62,515 nucleotides of DNA from an uncultured Ruminiclostridium sp. (GCA_905235805.1 CAJOMV010000067.1:1-62515); one strand, 5' to 3'; positions 44,666 through 54,078 are shown, numbered from the stretch's first letter. Notes: generated from the sequence alone by a model not told the origin. Program-made: numbers and translations.

Positions 44666-46898
44666 AATACCGTCCTGTCCATTCACCGATGCGGGCTTTC
44701 ATCTCGTCGATGTTCAGTATGCCGTAGGCGAAGCCCTTTTTTACCAGCTCGGGAGGGATAAATTCGTCGTACTTCTCAAATACCGGCACCTCGTCGGGAT
44801 AGACGAGCTCGAGCGGGTCGAGGGGCAGTGCGGCTTCTTCGGCAAGCACCGAGAAGAATGCCTGCGCGTCGTACTTCATGGTGAACTGCATGAAGTAGGG
44901 TCGGAAGGAGTCAAGGCTTTTCAGCCCGAGCTTCTTTGCACACCGTATCTTGATAAATCGTTCCAGCGCAAGGAACGCATAAGTCCCGAGCCACGGGAAC
45001 AGCGCCCACATATTACCGCCGAGGTTTATCAGCGGTATCTCTGTTATGCCGGCGTTGCGGGAGCTCTGACGCGCCTGTGCGAGCCGCAGAACGGCGTTTG
45101 ACATGAGGTAGGGATAGCCCTTGTCCTCGCGGAGAACTTCCCGCATTCGCTCAAGTATCTTCGTGTTAATGTCGCCGGGACAATCCCCGAAATAGGCGGG
45201 CACTTTGCCCTTGACGGGCTCGCAGTAAACAAGGTGACGCTTGCGGTCGAGCTCGGTGACTATCCAGACATGACCCGCTATAGCTATCTTGTCCCCCACG
45301 GGAGGCGGCATGACGAGCGTACCGAGCTCCTGCGATTCGCAGCGGACGGTAAACTCCTCATTCTCCTGAAAGACAGCGTAGAATTTGAAGGAATTCGTCA
45401 CCCGCTCACCCGCAAGACCTACTATAAGTCCACCCTCGTCTGTGCGCTGGATATGCTCTATCTCGATGAGGTGACGGAGCAGTATCCTGTAATCCTCCTG
45501 CGATATGCGGCTGAAATATTTCAGCTTCAGAACACGCTGCGCAAGCTCCGCAGGAGTCAGCTCACCGCCGGAGGCAAGGGTGCTCATGGTCTGGTGATAG
45601 AGCAGGCTGAACGGGAGCCTGTCGAGCTTGGGAGGCTCTACCCAGCGTTCCTCAAGATATACCTGTATCAGCGCTATGCCCTGTATCATCTTCCACGGGA
45701 CTGTCTCCGGCATCATTGCGCGGGGCTCGGGCATCTCCTCGCGGATAACGAACCACATCTCCGGCGGGAGCTCGCGGCGCCCCGTTCTGCCCATTCTCTG
45801 GAGAAAGGAGGAAACCGTGAACGGAGCGTCTATCTGAAAAGCTCGCTCCAGACGTCCGATATCTATGCCGAGCTCCAGCGTTGCGGTGGTAACGGTTGTC
45901 ATATAGATGTCCTCGTCCTTCATTGCGGCTTCGGCAGTCTCACGGTAGGATACCGACAGATTTCCGTGGTGTATGAGAAATCTGTCCGGTTCGTGATTAG
46001 CTTCGCAGTATGAGCGCAGCGTTGTGGTGACCGCCTCGCATTCCTCGCGGGAATTGACGAAAATAAGGCACTTCCTGCCCTTCGTATGCTCGAAGATGTA
46101 GCCCATGCCCGGGTCGGAATTCTGAGGAGCTGTGTCTGTGGGCTCCTCCGGCATGGGGAGCGCTTCGGGGATAACCTTGCCGTCGGACGCCTGCTTGTCG
46201 GAGATGTAGAAGTGCTCCATTGAGAGCCGCCATTTCGTGCCCTTAACCTCTATCCGCGGTATCACAGTCCCGCGTCCGGAGCCGTAGGAGAGGAAGTCCC
46301 CCGCTGCCTCGAGGTCGCCTATCGTAGCTGACAAGCCGATCCTGCGGGGATCCACACCCGCGAGCTTCGACAGTCTCTCGATAAGGCATATAGTCTGCCC
46401 TCCCCTGTCGCCGCGCATGAGGGAATGGACTTCGTCTATCACGATGAAGCGCAGGTCGCCGAACAGCTTCGGGATAGCGGAATGCTTCCGCATGAGCATG
46501 GCTTCGAGGGATTCAGGGGTTATCTGCAATATACCCGAGGGGTGCTTCATCATCTTGTCCTTGTGGGACTGCGAGACATCGCCATGCCAGTGCCATACCG
46601 GGATATCAGCCTCAGCGCAGAGGTCGTTCAGACGCGTGAACTGGTCGTTTATCAGCGCTTTCAGCGGTCCTATGTAGATAGCTCCCACGGAACGCGGCAT
46701 ATCCTCCGAGAACAGCGTCAGTATCGGGAAGAACGCCGCCTCTGTCTTTCCGGACGCTGTGGACGCGGAAAGGAGCACATTTTCGTCGGTATTGAATATC
46801 GCGTCACCCGCCGCAGCCTGTATCGCCCGGAGAGATTCCCAGTTATTACGGTAGATAAAATCCTGCACGAAGGGTGCGTATCTGTCAAAAATGCTCAT
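44646..46898 (-). CDS. Lhr-like DEAD/DEAH-box helicase, third gene of a Shango-like system
   Basis: A 750-residue superfamily 2 helicase. Motifs: I LLSASTASGKTEA (about 41), Ia GPLKALINDQ, II VIDEVHSL (about 152), III LSATIGD, IV FVNSREECEA, V TATLELGIDIG, VI LQRMGRTGRR. The C-terminal 300 residues follow the Lhr-type winged-helix layout. It would unwind DNA in a defence complex. The start overlaps the ATPase stop (ATGA). The TerB / ATPase / helicase order matches the published Shango anti-phage system, where helicase and ATPase activity are needed. The last five residues come from a dispersed repeat. Confidence 0.9.
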   Translation of the reverse strand: MSIFDRYAPFVQDFIYRNNWESLRAIQAAAGDAIFNTDENVLLSASTASGKTEAAFFPILTLFSEDMPRSVGAIYIGPLKALINDQFTRLNDLCAEADIPVWHWHGDVSQSHKDKMMKHPSGILQITPESLEAMLMRKHSAIPKLFGDLRFIVIDEVHSLMRGDRGGQTICLIERLSKLAGVDPRRIGLSATIGDLEAAGDFLSYGSGRGTVIPRIEVKGTKWRLSMEHFYISDKQASDGKVIPEALPMPEEPTDTAPQNSDPGMGYIFEHTKGRKCLIFVNSREECEAVTTTLRSYCEANHEPDRFLIHHGNLSVSYRETAEAAMKDEDIYMTTVTTATLELGIDIGRLERAFQIDAPFTVSSFLQRMGRTGRRELPPEMWFVIREEMPEPRAMMPETVPWKMIQGIALIQVYLEERWVEPPKLDRLPFSLLYHQTMSTLASGGELTPAELAQRVLKLKYFSRISQEDYRILLRHLIEIEHIQRTDEGGLIVGLAGERVTNSFKFYAVFQENEEFTVRCESQELGTLVMPPPVGDKIAIAGHVWIVTELDRKRHLVYCEPVKGKVPAYFGDCPGDINTKILERMREVLREDKGYPYLMSNAVLRLAQARQSSRNAGITEIPLINLGGNMWALFPWLGTYAFLALERFIKIRCAKKLGLKSLDSFRPYFMQFTMKYDAQAFFSVLAEEAALPLDPLELVYPDEVPVFEKYDEFIPPELVKKGFAYGILNIDEMKARIGEWTGRYLVNNEQ

Positions 46899-48217
46899 AA
46901 TTCAAACTCCGCGAACTCCTCGCCGCCCTCACCGTCATCATCGCCGCCCGACGGCTTGGAATACTGTATGCCGCCCGAAGCTACGAATTCCGAAATATTG
47001 ATCGACGGGTTCTGATATATGATATCCAGCAGCTCGATAAAATCGCGTATCACCTCACGCGGGGTAATGTGGGAATCCGCGCCGATACGTCCGAATTCGG
47101 TCTTGATGAACACTATCAGGTCGTCCTGTGTTATCATCTGCTCATAGCCGAAAAGCTGGGCGTGAATGTCTGCAAGCTTTTCCGTCAGTACCAGCATTTC
47201 CTCGTAAGTCAGCGGTACCAGATGTATCACCGGGGCAAGCATGTCCTTTATCCCCTCACGTCCGAAGCGCCCGTCCGCAAGTCGGGAGCGAAGCGCCTCA
47301 TAGCTGTACACTCCGCGGCGGGTGTCCTCGATGCACTGGGGAGTGCCGCCCATTATTATGCCGAGGTGCTTTGCTTTTCCCTGCAGGGTATCGTTGTACA
47401 TCGTCAGTATCTTCTCGTAATTGTACTGTCTTGTTATCGCGTTCGGTATCTTATAGATGTTCACAAGCTCGTCTATCAGCACCAGCAGACCGTTGTAGCC
47501 CGCCATTTTCAGAAACGCGGCGAACAGCTTTATATATTCATACCAGTCGTCGTCCGTTATGATGATGTTCACGCCGAGCTCGGACTTTGCTTCGCTCTTG
47601 TTCACATACTCACCGCGAAACCACTTCGCGACCTTCGCCTTGTCCTCGTCATTGCCCTCGGTGCAGGCATGGTAGTAGATATTCAGCAGCTTCGCGAAAT
47701 CAAAGCCGTGCACCATTTCGTTGAGGGAATTGATGACCGAGTATATCTTCGTGGTGACTGCCTTCGCGAATTCAGGAGCACCCGCGTCAAGCCCGCTTTC
47801 GGCAGCAGTCTCGGACTGCACTCCGCTTATCCAGCGGTCAAGTATCAGCGTGAGCGCTCCGCCGTCCGGGCAGGTCTTTGTGGACATATTGCGGATAAGC
47901 TCCTTGTATGTTGCTAACCCCTGTCCCTTCGTTCCCTGCAAACGCCTTTCTGGAGAGAGGTCGGCGTCCACTACGACGAAATTCCTGTCCATTACATGGC
48001 TGCGGATAGTCTGCAAAAGGAAGCTCTTTCCGCTGCCGTACTTGCCGACGATAAAGCGGAAGGACGCTCCGCCGTCCGCGATTATGTCAACGTCATGCAG
48101 CAGCGCGTCTATCTCCAGCTCACGCCCCACGGTTATGTACGGGAGCCCTATCCTCGGCACCACGCCGCCCTTCAGGGAGTTTATCACAGCCGATGCTATG
48201 CGCTTGGGTATCTTCAT
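46895..48217 (-). CDS. BREX-type P-loop ATPase (DUF2791/BrxD-like), second gene of a Shango-like system
   Basis: A 440-residue ATPase. The start KIPKRIASAVINSLKGGVVP, Walker A VGKYGSGKSFLLQ (about 62) and Walker B GLLVLIDELVNI (about 244) fit the BREX ATP-binding family (PF10923). A conserved stretch near 290, MGGTPQCIEDTRRGVYSYEA, is typical. In BREX and Shango such ATPases are essential for phage defence, perhaps as DNA translocases or clamp loaders. Both ends overlap the neighbouring genes by ATGA, so the three proteins should be made together. No BREX methylase or PglZ gene is present. Confidence 0.92.
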   Translation of the reverse strand: MKIPKRIASAVINSLKGGVVPRIGLPYITVGRELEIDALLHDVDIIADGGASFRFIVGKYGSGKSFLLQTIRSHVMDRNFVVVDADLSPERRLQGTKGQGLATYKELIRNMSTKTCPDGGALTLILDRWISGVQSETAAESGLDAGAPEFAKAVTTKIYSVINSLNEMVHGFDFAKLLNIYYHACTEGNDEDKAKVAKWFRGEYVNKSEAKSELGVNIIITDDDWYEYIKLFAAFLKMAGYNGLLVLIDELVNIYKIPNAITRQYNYEKILTMYNDTLQGKAKHLGIIMGGTPQCIEDTRRGVYSYEALRSRLADGRFGREGIKDMLAPVIHLVPLTYEEMLVLTEKLADIHAQLFGYEQMITQDDLIVFIKTEFGRIGADSHITPREVIRDFIELLDIIYQNPSINISEFVASGGIQYSKPSGGDDDGEGGEEFAEFEL

Positions 48218-49728
48218 TCGGGTATCATTCCTTTCAGTTCTTCTTCGTAATCTTCTATGACCGCGGGCACTCCGCCCGACAGGTCTATCACCGTATCGCC
48301 GAATATATCGAACAGCTTCTCGTTCACCTTATCCGCGAGCAGAGACGGGAGAGTTCCCGCTTTTCCCGCGGCTTCATTTATATCGCCGCCGTACAGCAGA
48401 CAGTGCACGAAGCAGTATTCCGCTTCGTCAAGCGGGGTGTTGTTCCCGGATATTTCCGCTGTCTCTTCAACAGGCTTCGCGGGCAGTTCCGGTTCCGGTA
48501 TTTCCGCTTCTTCCTCGTCAACTATCAGCTTGTCGCGGGTAATATCGGAAGCTTGTCTTATCCCGACGAGCTTTGATGTGTCTATGTCAATCCGCGCAGC
48601 CTCCTCGCGCTTCTTCCGCTCGATAAGCTCATCTATCGCAGCAATTATCAGCTTCTTTTCCGTCACGGTAGCGGAGCATTCCTCGAGCTTGTCGGGATAA
48701 TCGTACTTTTCCCGCATATTGAAGTCTATGGCGTTCATAAGTCCTCGGAGCTGCTTGCTGTATGTGCGGTCGCCCTGTATCATATCGGCGAACCATGCGC
48801 CTCTGTGCGCCTCGTAGCGGCAGAGCTCGCTCACCTTATACTCAAACTCGCGCTCCGGCATACGGTCATAGAATATCGCTCCCTGAAACATGGTGTAAAG
48901 ACATTCCACACGCCGCCCGAAATATTTCTCGAACAGGGTGTTTTTGTTGTGCGCGGTACAGTGGTCGGCATAAGAACGATAGACCTTGCAGGCTACATAA
49001 GCGAAGTCCTCGGGATAGTCGTTATAGAACCCGCACACCGTTACATCATATCCCGACAGCCGTCTCATCGCTTCAAAAAGCTCCGGATCCTTCCTCTGCT
49101 TACAGTCCCTCAGGACCAGCAGTGCGTCATCGTAGCCGTCATTCATTTCCGCGAACAGGGACGGGGGCAGATCATTATAGATAATGTAGTCTCTTATCCA
49201 CTTATCGATATATCTGGCAACGGAGATGTCGTCACCGAAGAGCTCCTTTGCCCTGCGGAGCTTTGCTACACCGTCCTCCGGTGAGCTGACTCCTATGCTG
49301 TTGATCAGCTCGTACAGATATACGAAGATGTAGGATTTGCCGAAGAAGGGGACTTCTCCTCTGCGCACGGCAGCTCTCCATGTGAAGTAGCCGCGGAGCT
49401 GCTCGGTGCTCATGGAGGTGTAGGTCGGGTAAAAGGTCACAAAACTTTCGGGATAGACGTAGGTGTCCTCATAGTCCTCCATGAGCTTCGCCTGACGGTA
49501 GAAGATATGCTCCCGGGACTCCCACATCATCTCGTCGGAATAAGCGAGACGCTTCATCTCCGCTATCCGTTCCGGTATCACGTTTTTCGGAGCCGCGGGA
49601 CGCGGTATCTGCGACGCGGGTCGGAGAATGGGCTCGTCGCGGTATACCTTGCCCCCGGTCAGCTTGCTGTCCTCCATGACCGCGTCTATAAGATCGTATA
49701 TATCCCGAAACGAGCTTCTGTCTGCCAT
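48214..49728 (-). CDS. TerB_N/TerB_C protein, first gene of a Shango-like system
   Basis: A 504-residue protein. The TerB_N domain covers about 60-210 (EQLRGYFTWRAAVRRGEVPF, then SYIFVYLYELINSIGV), and the last 70 residues match TerB_C (EAEYCFVHCLLYGGDINEAA, KVNEKLFDIFGDTVID). The part between is charged and may be a linker. TerB proteins are linked to membrane-associated stress and defence complexes. I chose the ATG at 49728 because GGAGG lies seven bases upstream. It overlaps the ATPase gene by ATGA. The promoter is at 49771-49799. Confidence 0.9.
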   Translation of the reverse strand: MADRSSFRDIYDLIDAVMEDSKLTGGKVYRDEPILRPASQIPRPAAPKNVIPERIAEMKRLAYSDEMMWESREHIFYRQAKLMEDYEDTYVYPESFVTFYPTYTSMSTEQLRGYFTWRAAVRRGEVPFFGKSYIFVYLYELINSIGVSSPEDGVAKLRRAKELFGDDISVARYIDKWIRDYIIYNDLPPSLFAEMNDGYDDALLVLRDCKQRKDPELFEAMRRLSGYDVTVCGFYNDYPEDFAYVACKVYRSYADHCTAHNKNTLFEKYFGRRVECLYTMFQGAIFYDRMPEREFEYKVSELCRYEAHRGAWFADMIQGDRTYSKQLRGLMNAIDFNMREKYDYPDKLEECSATVTEKKLIIAAIDELIERKKREEAARIDIDTSKLVGIRQASDITRDKLIVDEEEAEIPEPELPAKPVEETAEISGNNTPLDEAEYCFVHCLLYGGDINEAAGKAGTLPSLLADKVNEKLFDIFGDTVIDLSGGVPAVIEDYEEELKGMIPE

Positions 49729-49770
49729 TCTCCCACCTCCCCCGGCTGTGCGCCGGACTGATTTCTTTCT

Positions 49771-49799
49771 ATTATAACACATTGCAGTACATTTTTCAA
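49771..49799 (-). promoter_or_regulatory. Promoter of the Shango-like operon
   Basis: Minus-strand TTGAAA and TATAAT separated by 17 bases, about 43 bases before the TerB gene start. Confidence 0.75.
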
Positions 49800-49820
49800 T
49801 CTCATAAATGAAATTTGACA

Positions 49821-49849
49821 AAACTGTTCCGAAAACGGGACAGTTTTTT
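49821..49849. promoter_or_regulatory. Hairpin or operator between divergent defence and sigma-factor promoters
   Basis: AAAACTGTTCCG and CGGGACAGTTTT (one mismatch) flank AAAA, followed by T. It lies between two divergent promoters, where no gene ends, so it fits an operator better than a terminator. Its outer half-sites (AACTGT, ACAGTT) resemble those of the twin dyads at 35424-35491. Confidence 0.45.
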
Positions 49850-49853
49850 GATA

Positions 49854-49882
49854 TTGTATTGCAATGCGGAATGGTGTATAAT
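49854..49882 (+). promoter_or_regulatory. Promoter of the first ECF sigma gene
   Basis: TTGTAT and TATAAT separated by 17 bases, about 100 bases before the ATG. Confidence 0.6.
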
Positions 49883-49982
49883 ATTTTATGGAAAATTTTT
49901 CGGCATGCGGCAAAAATCGCCCCTCCCGAACGTGTTATATATGAAAGGTCCTTTCAGCAACAATAAAACAGGAGGCGAGGAA

Positions 49983-50468
49983 ATGACCGAAAATGAGCTC
50001 GAACGATATATCGGAATGTACAGAAAAAGCGTATATGCAGCAGCTCTCTGCCGCTGCGGGAATCCGACAGACGCTGACGACGCCGTGCAGGACGTTTTTC
50101 TGAAGCTGTATACCTGCGGAAAGGAATTCGGGGACGATGAACACGTCAAGGCATGGCTGCTGCGGTGTGTGATAAACCGCTGCGCCGATATTAAACGCTC
50201 ACACAGGAACAAATTCACGGTGCCTCTTGAGGCAGCGGAGAGCATGATACATTACGACAGCAAGGACCTCACGCAGAGCGCTCTTACTTCGGCATTGATG
50301 AAGCTCGACTGTAAGAACCGCACTGTCATCTATCTGTATTACTGCGAGGGTTATACGGTAGAGGAGATAGCGGGTATGACAAAGTTGTCGCAGACTGCCG
50401 TGCGGTCGCGTATCGCGCGGACAAGGGAAAAGCTGAAAAAGCTGCTGGAGAATGAAAGGAGTCTTTGA
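49983..50468 (+). CDS. ECF sigma factor (paralogue 1)
   Basis: A 161-residue sigma-70 factor with only regions 2 and 4. Region 2 (about 8-75) has DADDAVQDVFLKLYTCG and HVKAWLLRCVINRCAD. Region 4 (about 105-155) has the helix-turn-helix YTVEEIAGMTKLSQTAVRSR. The start at 49983 has AGGAGG nearby. It directs RNA polymerase to a small regulon when released by its anti-sigma factor, probably the membrane protein encoded right after it. It is clearly paralogous to the sigma factor at 60563-61048, of identical length. Confidence 0.94.
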   Translation: MTENELERYIGMYRKSVYAAALCRCGNPTDADDAVQDVFLKLYTCGKEFGDDEHVKAWLLRCVINRCADIKRSHRNKFTVPLEAAESMIHYDSKDLTQSALTSALMKLDCKNRTVIYLYYCEGYTVEEIAGMTKLSQTAVRSRIARTREKLKKLLENERSL

Positions 50469-50469
50469 T

Positions 50470-51291
50470 ATGGGATATGAAGATAACATACGAGCCGCGT
50501 TCGGCGGACTGACGGAGATGTTTCCCGGCTCGGACGACGGAACTGTGCTGAAAACCGTTCTTGACAGAGCCGCCGGGAACTATGTTCCCGCAAGGAAAAA
50601 GAAAAGCATTGTAAAGACCATACTCGCGGGAGCGGTAGCGACTCTCGCCATCGGCGGAGCGGGAATATTCGGGATATACCTTGCCGGAATAGGTGCTGTG
50701 CCGATGTCCGAGGTAAAAATGGCGGGGATAGGTCTGAACAATTTCTCCGCTTATGATATAGTTTTCGGCTATGTAGACCACACGATCGGAGGCGTTTATC
50801 CCGACGCGATATTTCAGGATATGAGCAGTGAGGAATTCACTGCATACGAACAGATTCTCACGGACAACGGGTTCGCGGGACATTATCCAATGTTCGGAAA
50901 CCCGAAGACCTTCGCCGGAGATCTGAAGGACGGCGGTGACGCTTTCAAAAAGACGGAACACGTTTACCTTGCGTTATATGACCCGCTTACCCTCTATGCG
51001 TATGATGTTATGCTCAAATACAACAATCTCGTTAAAATGGAATACACGGTAGAAAATGACGGGAAAACTCTTACCGTTGCATATCATAATACCGGCTATC
51101 CCGACGGTATCGAGGGAGATTCGGTCGAATTCGGGCATACATTTATGTGGGATATCGAAAATGTCAGCGTAAACAATATCCCGAAGCTCGACGAGGAAAG
51201 CATAAAATTCGTCGAACCGTTCTATGAGCGGTATAATACCACCTATGAAGAAGCAGTGGCAGGTTTCTGTGAGACATACGGATATCACTGA
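50470..51291 (+). CDS. Membrane anti-sigma-factor-like protein (partner of sigma paralogue 1)
   Basis: A 273-residue single-pass protein. Residues 1-50 are cytosolic (MGYEDNIRAAFGGLTEMFPG), the one membrane helix is about 53-75 (ILAGAVATLAIGGAGIFGIY), and about 195 residues lie outside. This is the expected topology for an anti-sigma factor, though no zinc-binding ZAS motif is present. Its start lies 1 base after the sigma gene stop, with AAAGGAG eight bases upstream. The same arrangement recurs at 61050. The outer domain shows no known fold to me. Confidence 0.75.
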   Translation: MGYEDNIRAAFGGLTEMFPGSDDGTVLKTVLDRAAGNYVPARKKKSIVKTILAGAVATLAIGGAGIFGIYLAGIGAVPMSEVKMAGIGLNNFSAYDIVFGYVDHTIGGVYPDAIFQDMSSEEFTAYEQILTDNGFAGHYPMFGNPKTFAGDLKDGGDAFKKTEHVYLALYDPLTLYAYDVMLKYNNLVKMEYTVENDGKTLTVAYHNTGYPDGIEGDSVEFGHTFMWDIENVSVNNIPKLDEESIKFVEPFYERYNTTYEEAVAGFCETYGYH

Positions 51292-51298
51292 TATCATA

Positions 51299-51334
51299 CT
51301 CCCGGTACACACGATGTATCGGGAGCATTTTTAT
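51299..51334 (+). terminator. Terminator after the sigma/anti-sigma-like pair
   Basis: CTCCCGGTACA pairs with TGTATCGGGAG (one G-T pair), followed by a short T run. Confidence 0.8.
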
Positions 51335-51344
51335 CTCAAAATGA

Positions 51345-51374
51345 TTGACAGCGGCGGAAACGATGTGATATAAT
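51345..51374 (+). promoter_or_regulatory. Promoter of the GlpA-like operon
   Basis: TTGACA and TATAAT separated by 18 bases, about 33 bases before the ATG. Confidence 0.75.
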
Positions 51375-51407
51375 AAATACAATATGACATGAAAAGGAAG
51401 TGTTGTA

Positions 51408-52814
51408 ATGTCGGCTAAGGAATACGATATCGCTATAATCGGAGCGGGCGTTGTCGGGTGCGCTGTTGCGCGAGAGCTGTCCCGGTACGAGCTCGGTATC
51501 GTGGTGATCGATAAGGAAAGCGACGTCTGCGAGGGCACCAGCAAAGCAAACAGTGCTATCATACACGGGGGCTTCGACGCGGAACCGAGCACCCTCAAGG
51601 CTAAGCTGAACGTGCGCGGAAATCAGCTCATGGACACCCTCTCTAAGGAGCTCGATATACCGTTCCTGCGGTGCGGCGCTATGGTGACCTGCCGGGAGGA
51701 AGCGGAGATAACAAAGCTCGAGGAGCTGCTCGAACGGGGAAAGAAGAACGGCGTTCCCGACATGAGGATTCTCTCCCGGGAAGAAGCGCACGAAATGGAG
51801 CCTAACCTCGACGACAGGGTGTGCGCGGCGTTGTACTGCCCTACCTCCGGTATTGTGGATCCGTTCGCCATGACTGTCGCTTTTGCAGAAAATGCTTACG
51901 CCAACGATGCTGAATTTATGCTTTCGACTGAGGTTACCGGGATAAGCAAGAATGAGACAGGCTTCGGTATCTCCACCACAAAGGGAGAGATAAACGCCGG
52001 TATCGTCATAAACTGTGCAGGTGTGTATGCCGATAAGATACACGATATGGTCTGTGCGCCGTCATTTAAGATAACCGCAAGACGCGGTGAGTATATGCTG
52101 CTCGACAGGAGCGCGGGAGATACTGTCGGCAAGACGATATTCCAGCTTCCCACAAAGCTTGGAAAGGGTGTGCTCGTTACTCCGACGATTCACGGGAACC
52201 TGCTTATGGGACCCACTGCCGAGGATATCGACGACAAGGAGGACACTGCCACAACGCGCGATGGGCTGTCCACCGTGCGGGCTAAAAGCGCTCTGTCTGT
52301 CAGGAATATACCATACAATCAGGTTATAACCTCCTTTTCCGGGCTCCGTGCAACAGCCGACACGGGAGACTTCATTATCCGTGAGGACAGCCTTGCAAAA
52401 GGCTTCATAGATGTTGCGGGGATAGAATCCCCGGGACTAAGCAGCGCTCCCGCGATCGCGGAATATGTAAGAGATATTGTCGGCGGCATACTGACACTCA
52501 ACGAAAAGAAGGATTTCATTCCGACAAGAAAAGGCATTACACTGCTCGCTATGCTGTCCGTTGAGAAAAGAGCGGAGCTGATAAAACAGAACCCCGCGTA
52601 CGGACAGATGATCTGCCGCTGCTCACAAGTGAGCGAGGGTGAGATCGCCGACAGTATAAACAGACCGCTGGGCGCAACAACGCTGGACGGTGTAAAACGC
52701 AGGACAGGAGCGGGTATGGGAAGGTGTCAGGCGGGCTTCTGCTCCCCGAAGGTGATAGCAATGCTTGCCGAGAAGCTCGGTATTCCTATGAGCGAGGTGA
52801 AGAAAAATGGCTGA
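51408..52814 (+). CDS. GlpA-like FAD-dependent dehydrogenase with BFD-type iron-sulfur domain
   Basis: A 468-residue flavoprotein of the DAO/GlpA family. The N-terminal Rossmann motif is IIGAGVVGCAVAREL, with the substrate-domain marks SKANSAIIHGGFD and RAKSALSVRNIPYNQ. The C-terminal BFD-like [2Fe-2S] domain has CxC (ICRCSQV) and CxxxxC (GRCQAGFC). The likely reaction is oxidation of sn-glycerol-3-phosphate or a related 2-hydroxy compound. It heads a three-gene operon with a second flavoprotein and a DUF1667 protein, a known clostridial arrangement. Glycerol kinase and facilitator genes are not in the window, so the substrate is open. Confidence 0.92.
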   Translation: MSAKEYDIAIIGAGVVGCAVARELSRYELGIVVIDKESDVCEGTSKANSAIIHGGFDAEPSTLKAKLNVRGNQLMDTLSKELDIPFLRCGAMVTCREEAEITKLEELLERGKKNGVPDMRILSREEAHEMEPNLDDRVCAALYCPTSGIVDPFAMTVAFAENAYANDAEFMLSTEVTGISKNETGFGISTTKGEINAGIVINCAGVYADKIHDMVCAPSFKITARRGEYMLLDRSAGDTVGKTIFQLPTKLGKGVLVTPTIHGNLLMGPTAEDIDDKEDTATTRDGLSTVRAKSALSVRNIPYNQVITSFSGLRATADTGDFIIREDSLAKGFIDVAGIESPGLSSAPAIAEYVRDIVGGILTLNEKKDFIPTRKGITLLAMLSVEKRAELIKQNPAYGQMICRCSQVSEGEIADSINRPLGATTLDGVKRRTGAGMGRCQAGFCSPKVIAMLAEKLGIPMSEVKKNG

Positions 52815-54078
52815 ACATATCTCTCTTGCGATAATAGGCGGAGGTCCCGCGGGACTTGCCGCGGCAGTCGCAGCCTATGACAGCGGCATCACCGACCTCG
52901 TGATCTTCGAGCGCGACAGCGAACCCGGCGGCATTCTCAACCAGTGCATTCACAACGGCTTCGGACTGCATACCTTCAAGGAGGAGCTCACAGGTCCCGA
53001 ATACGCGGCACGCTTCATCGAACAGGCGAAGGAACGAGGGATAAACTGCGAGACCGGGAGCATGGTGCTCTCGATAAGCCCGGAGAGGGAGATAACCGTG
53101 GTCAGCAGGACAAAGGGACTTCGTATCATACAGGCGGACGCGGTGATCCTCGCCATGGGCTGCCGGGAGCGTCCGAGAGGCGCTCTGAATATCCCCGGCA
53201 TGAGACCGCAGGGGATATATACCGCCGGTACGGCGCAGAAGCTGGTCAACTGTGAGGGCGTTATGCCGGGTAAGGAAGTTGTGATACTCGGCTCCGGTGA
53301 TATCGGACTTATCATGGCGAGAAGAATGACGCTCGAGGGGGCTCATGTAAAGCTCGTCGCGGAGCTCATGCCATACTCCGGCGGACTGAAACGAAACATT
53401 GTGCAGTGCCTCGACGACTACGGTATCCCGCTGCTGCTGTCTCACACGGTAGTTGACATCAAAGGAAAGAGAAAGCTCGAAGGCGTGACGATAGCGGAAG
53501 TTGACAGCACAGGCACTCCAATTCCCGGGACGGAGGAATTCTACGAATGCGATACTCTGCTCCTGTCCTGCGGACTGATACCCGAAAATGAGCTGTCGCT
53601 CACGGCGGGCATAACGATCAACGGTGCCACAAACGGTCCTGTGGTGGACGAGAGGCTCGCTACAAGCGCCGAGGGTATATTTGCCTGCGGAAATGTGCTG
53701 CACGTCCACGACCTTGTGGACTTCGTCTCCGAGGAAGCTGCAAGAGCAGGCAGAAATGCAGCGAAATATATCAATGACAAAGGGAAGAAAGCAAATGCTC
53801 CCGTCCTCGTTAAATTCATTGCGGGAAACGGCGTGAGATACACCGTTCCCTGCACCGCGGACATCGCGAATATCGAAGAGGATATACATCTGCGTTTCCG
53901 TGTTCGGAATGTTTACAAGGGCTGCACGATAAAGGTATGCGAAGGGAAAAATGTGCTCTACTCCAAGAAAAAGCGCATAACCGTTCCGAGCGAAATGGAA
54001 GATATTGTTTTAAAACCCGATATGCTGGCAGGCATTGACGGGGATATCACTGTAAGCATTGAGGAGGGCAGTATATGA
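52807..54078 (+). CDS. NAD(P)/FAD-dependent oxidoreductase of the GlpA-like operon
   Basis: A 423-residue pyridine-nucleotide-disulphide-type flavoprotein without the redox CxxxxC pair. FAD motif AIIGGGPAGLAAAVAAY (8-24), NAD motif VVILGSGDIGLIMAR (about 155), and GIFACGNVLHVHDLVD near 295 for the second FAD contact. It probably takes electrons from the GlpA-like subunit and passes them to NAD or another carrier. It overlaps the upstream gene by 8 bp and the downstream gene by ATGA, so all three are coupled. Confidence 0.93.
   Translation: MAEHISLAIIGGGPAGLAAAVAAYDSGITDLVIFERDSEPGGILNQCIHNGFGLHTFKEELTGPEYAARFIEQAKERGINCETGSMVLSISPEREITVVSRTKGLRIIQADAVILAMGCRERPRGALNIPGMRPQGIYTAGTAQKLVNCEGVMPGKEVVILGSGDIGLIMARRMTLEGAHVKLVAELMPYSGGLKRNIVQCLDDYGIPLLLSHTVVDIKGKRKLEGVTIAEVDSTGTPIPGTEEFYECDTLLLSCGLIPENELSLTAGITINGATNGPVVDERLATSAEGIFACGNVLHVHDLVDFVSEEAARAGRNAAKYINDKGKKANAPVLVKFIAGNGVRYTVPCTADIANIEEDIHLRFRVRNVYKGCTIKVCEGKNVLYSKKKRITVPSEMEDIVLKPDMLAGIDGDITVSIEEGSI

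Noticed and set aside
44646-49728. BREX system
   Set aside because: Only the BrxD-type ATPase and a helicase are shared. PglX, PglZ, BrxA, BrxB and BrxL are absent, and TerB_N/TerB_C points to a Shango-like system.
49821-49849. Ordinary terminator
   Set aside because: No gene on either strand ends within hundreds of bases upstream of it. Both neighbours start here.
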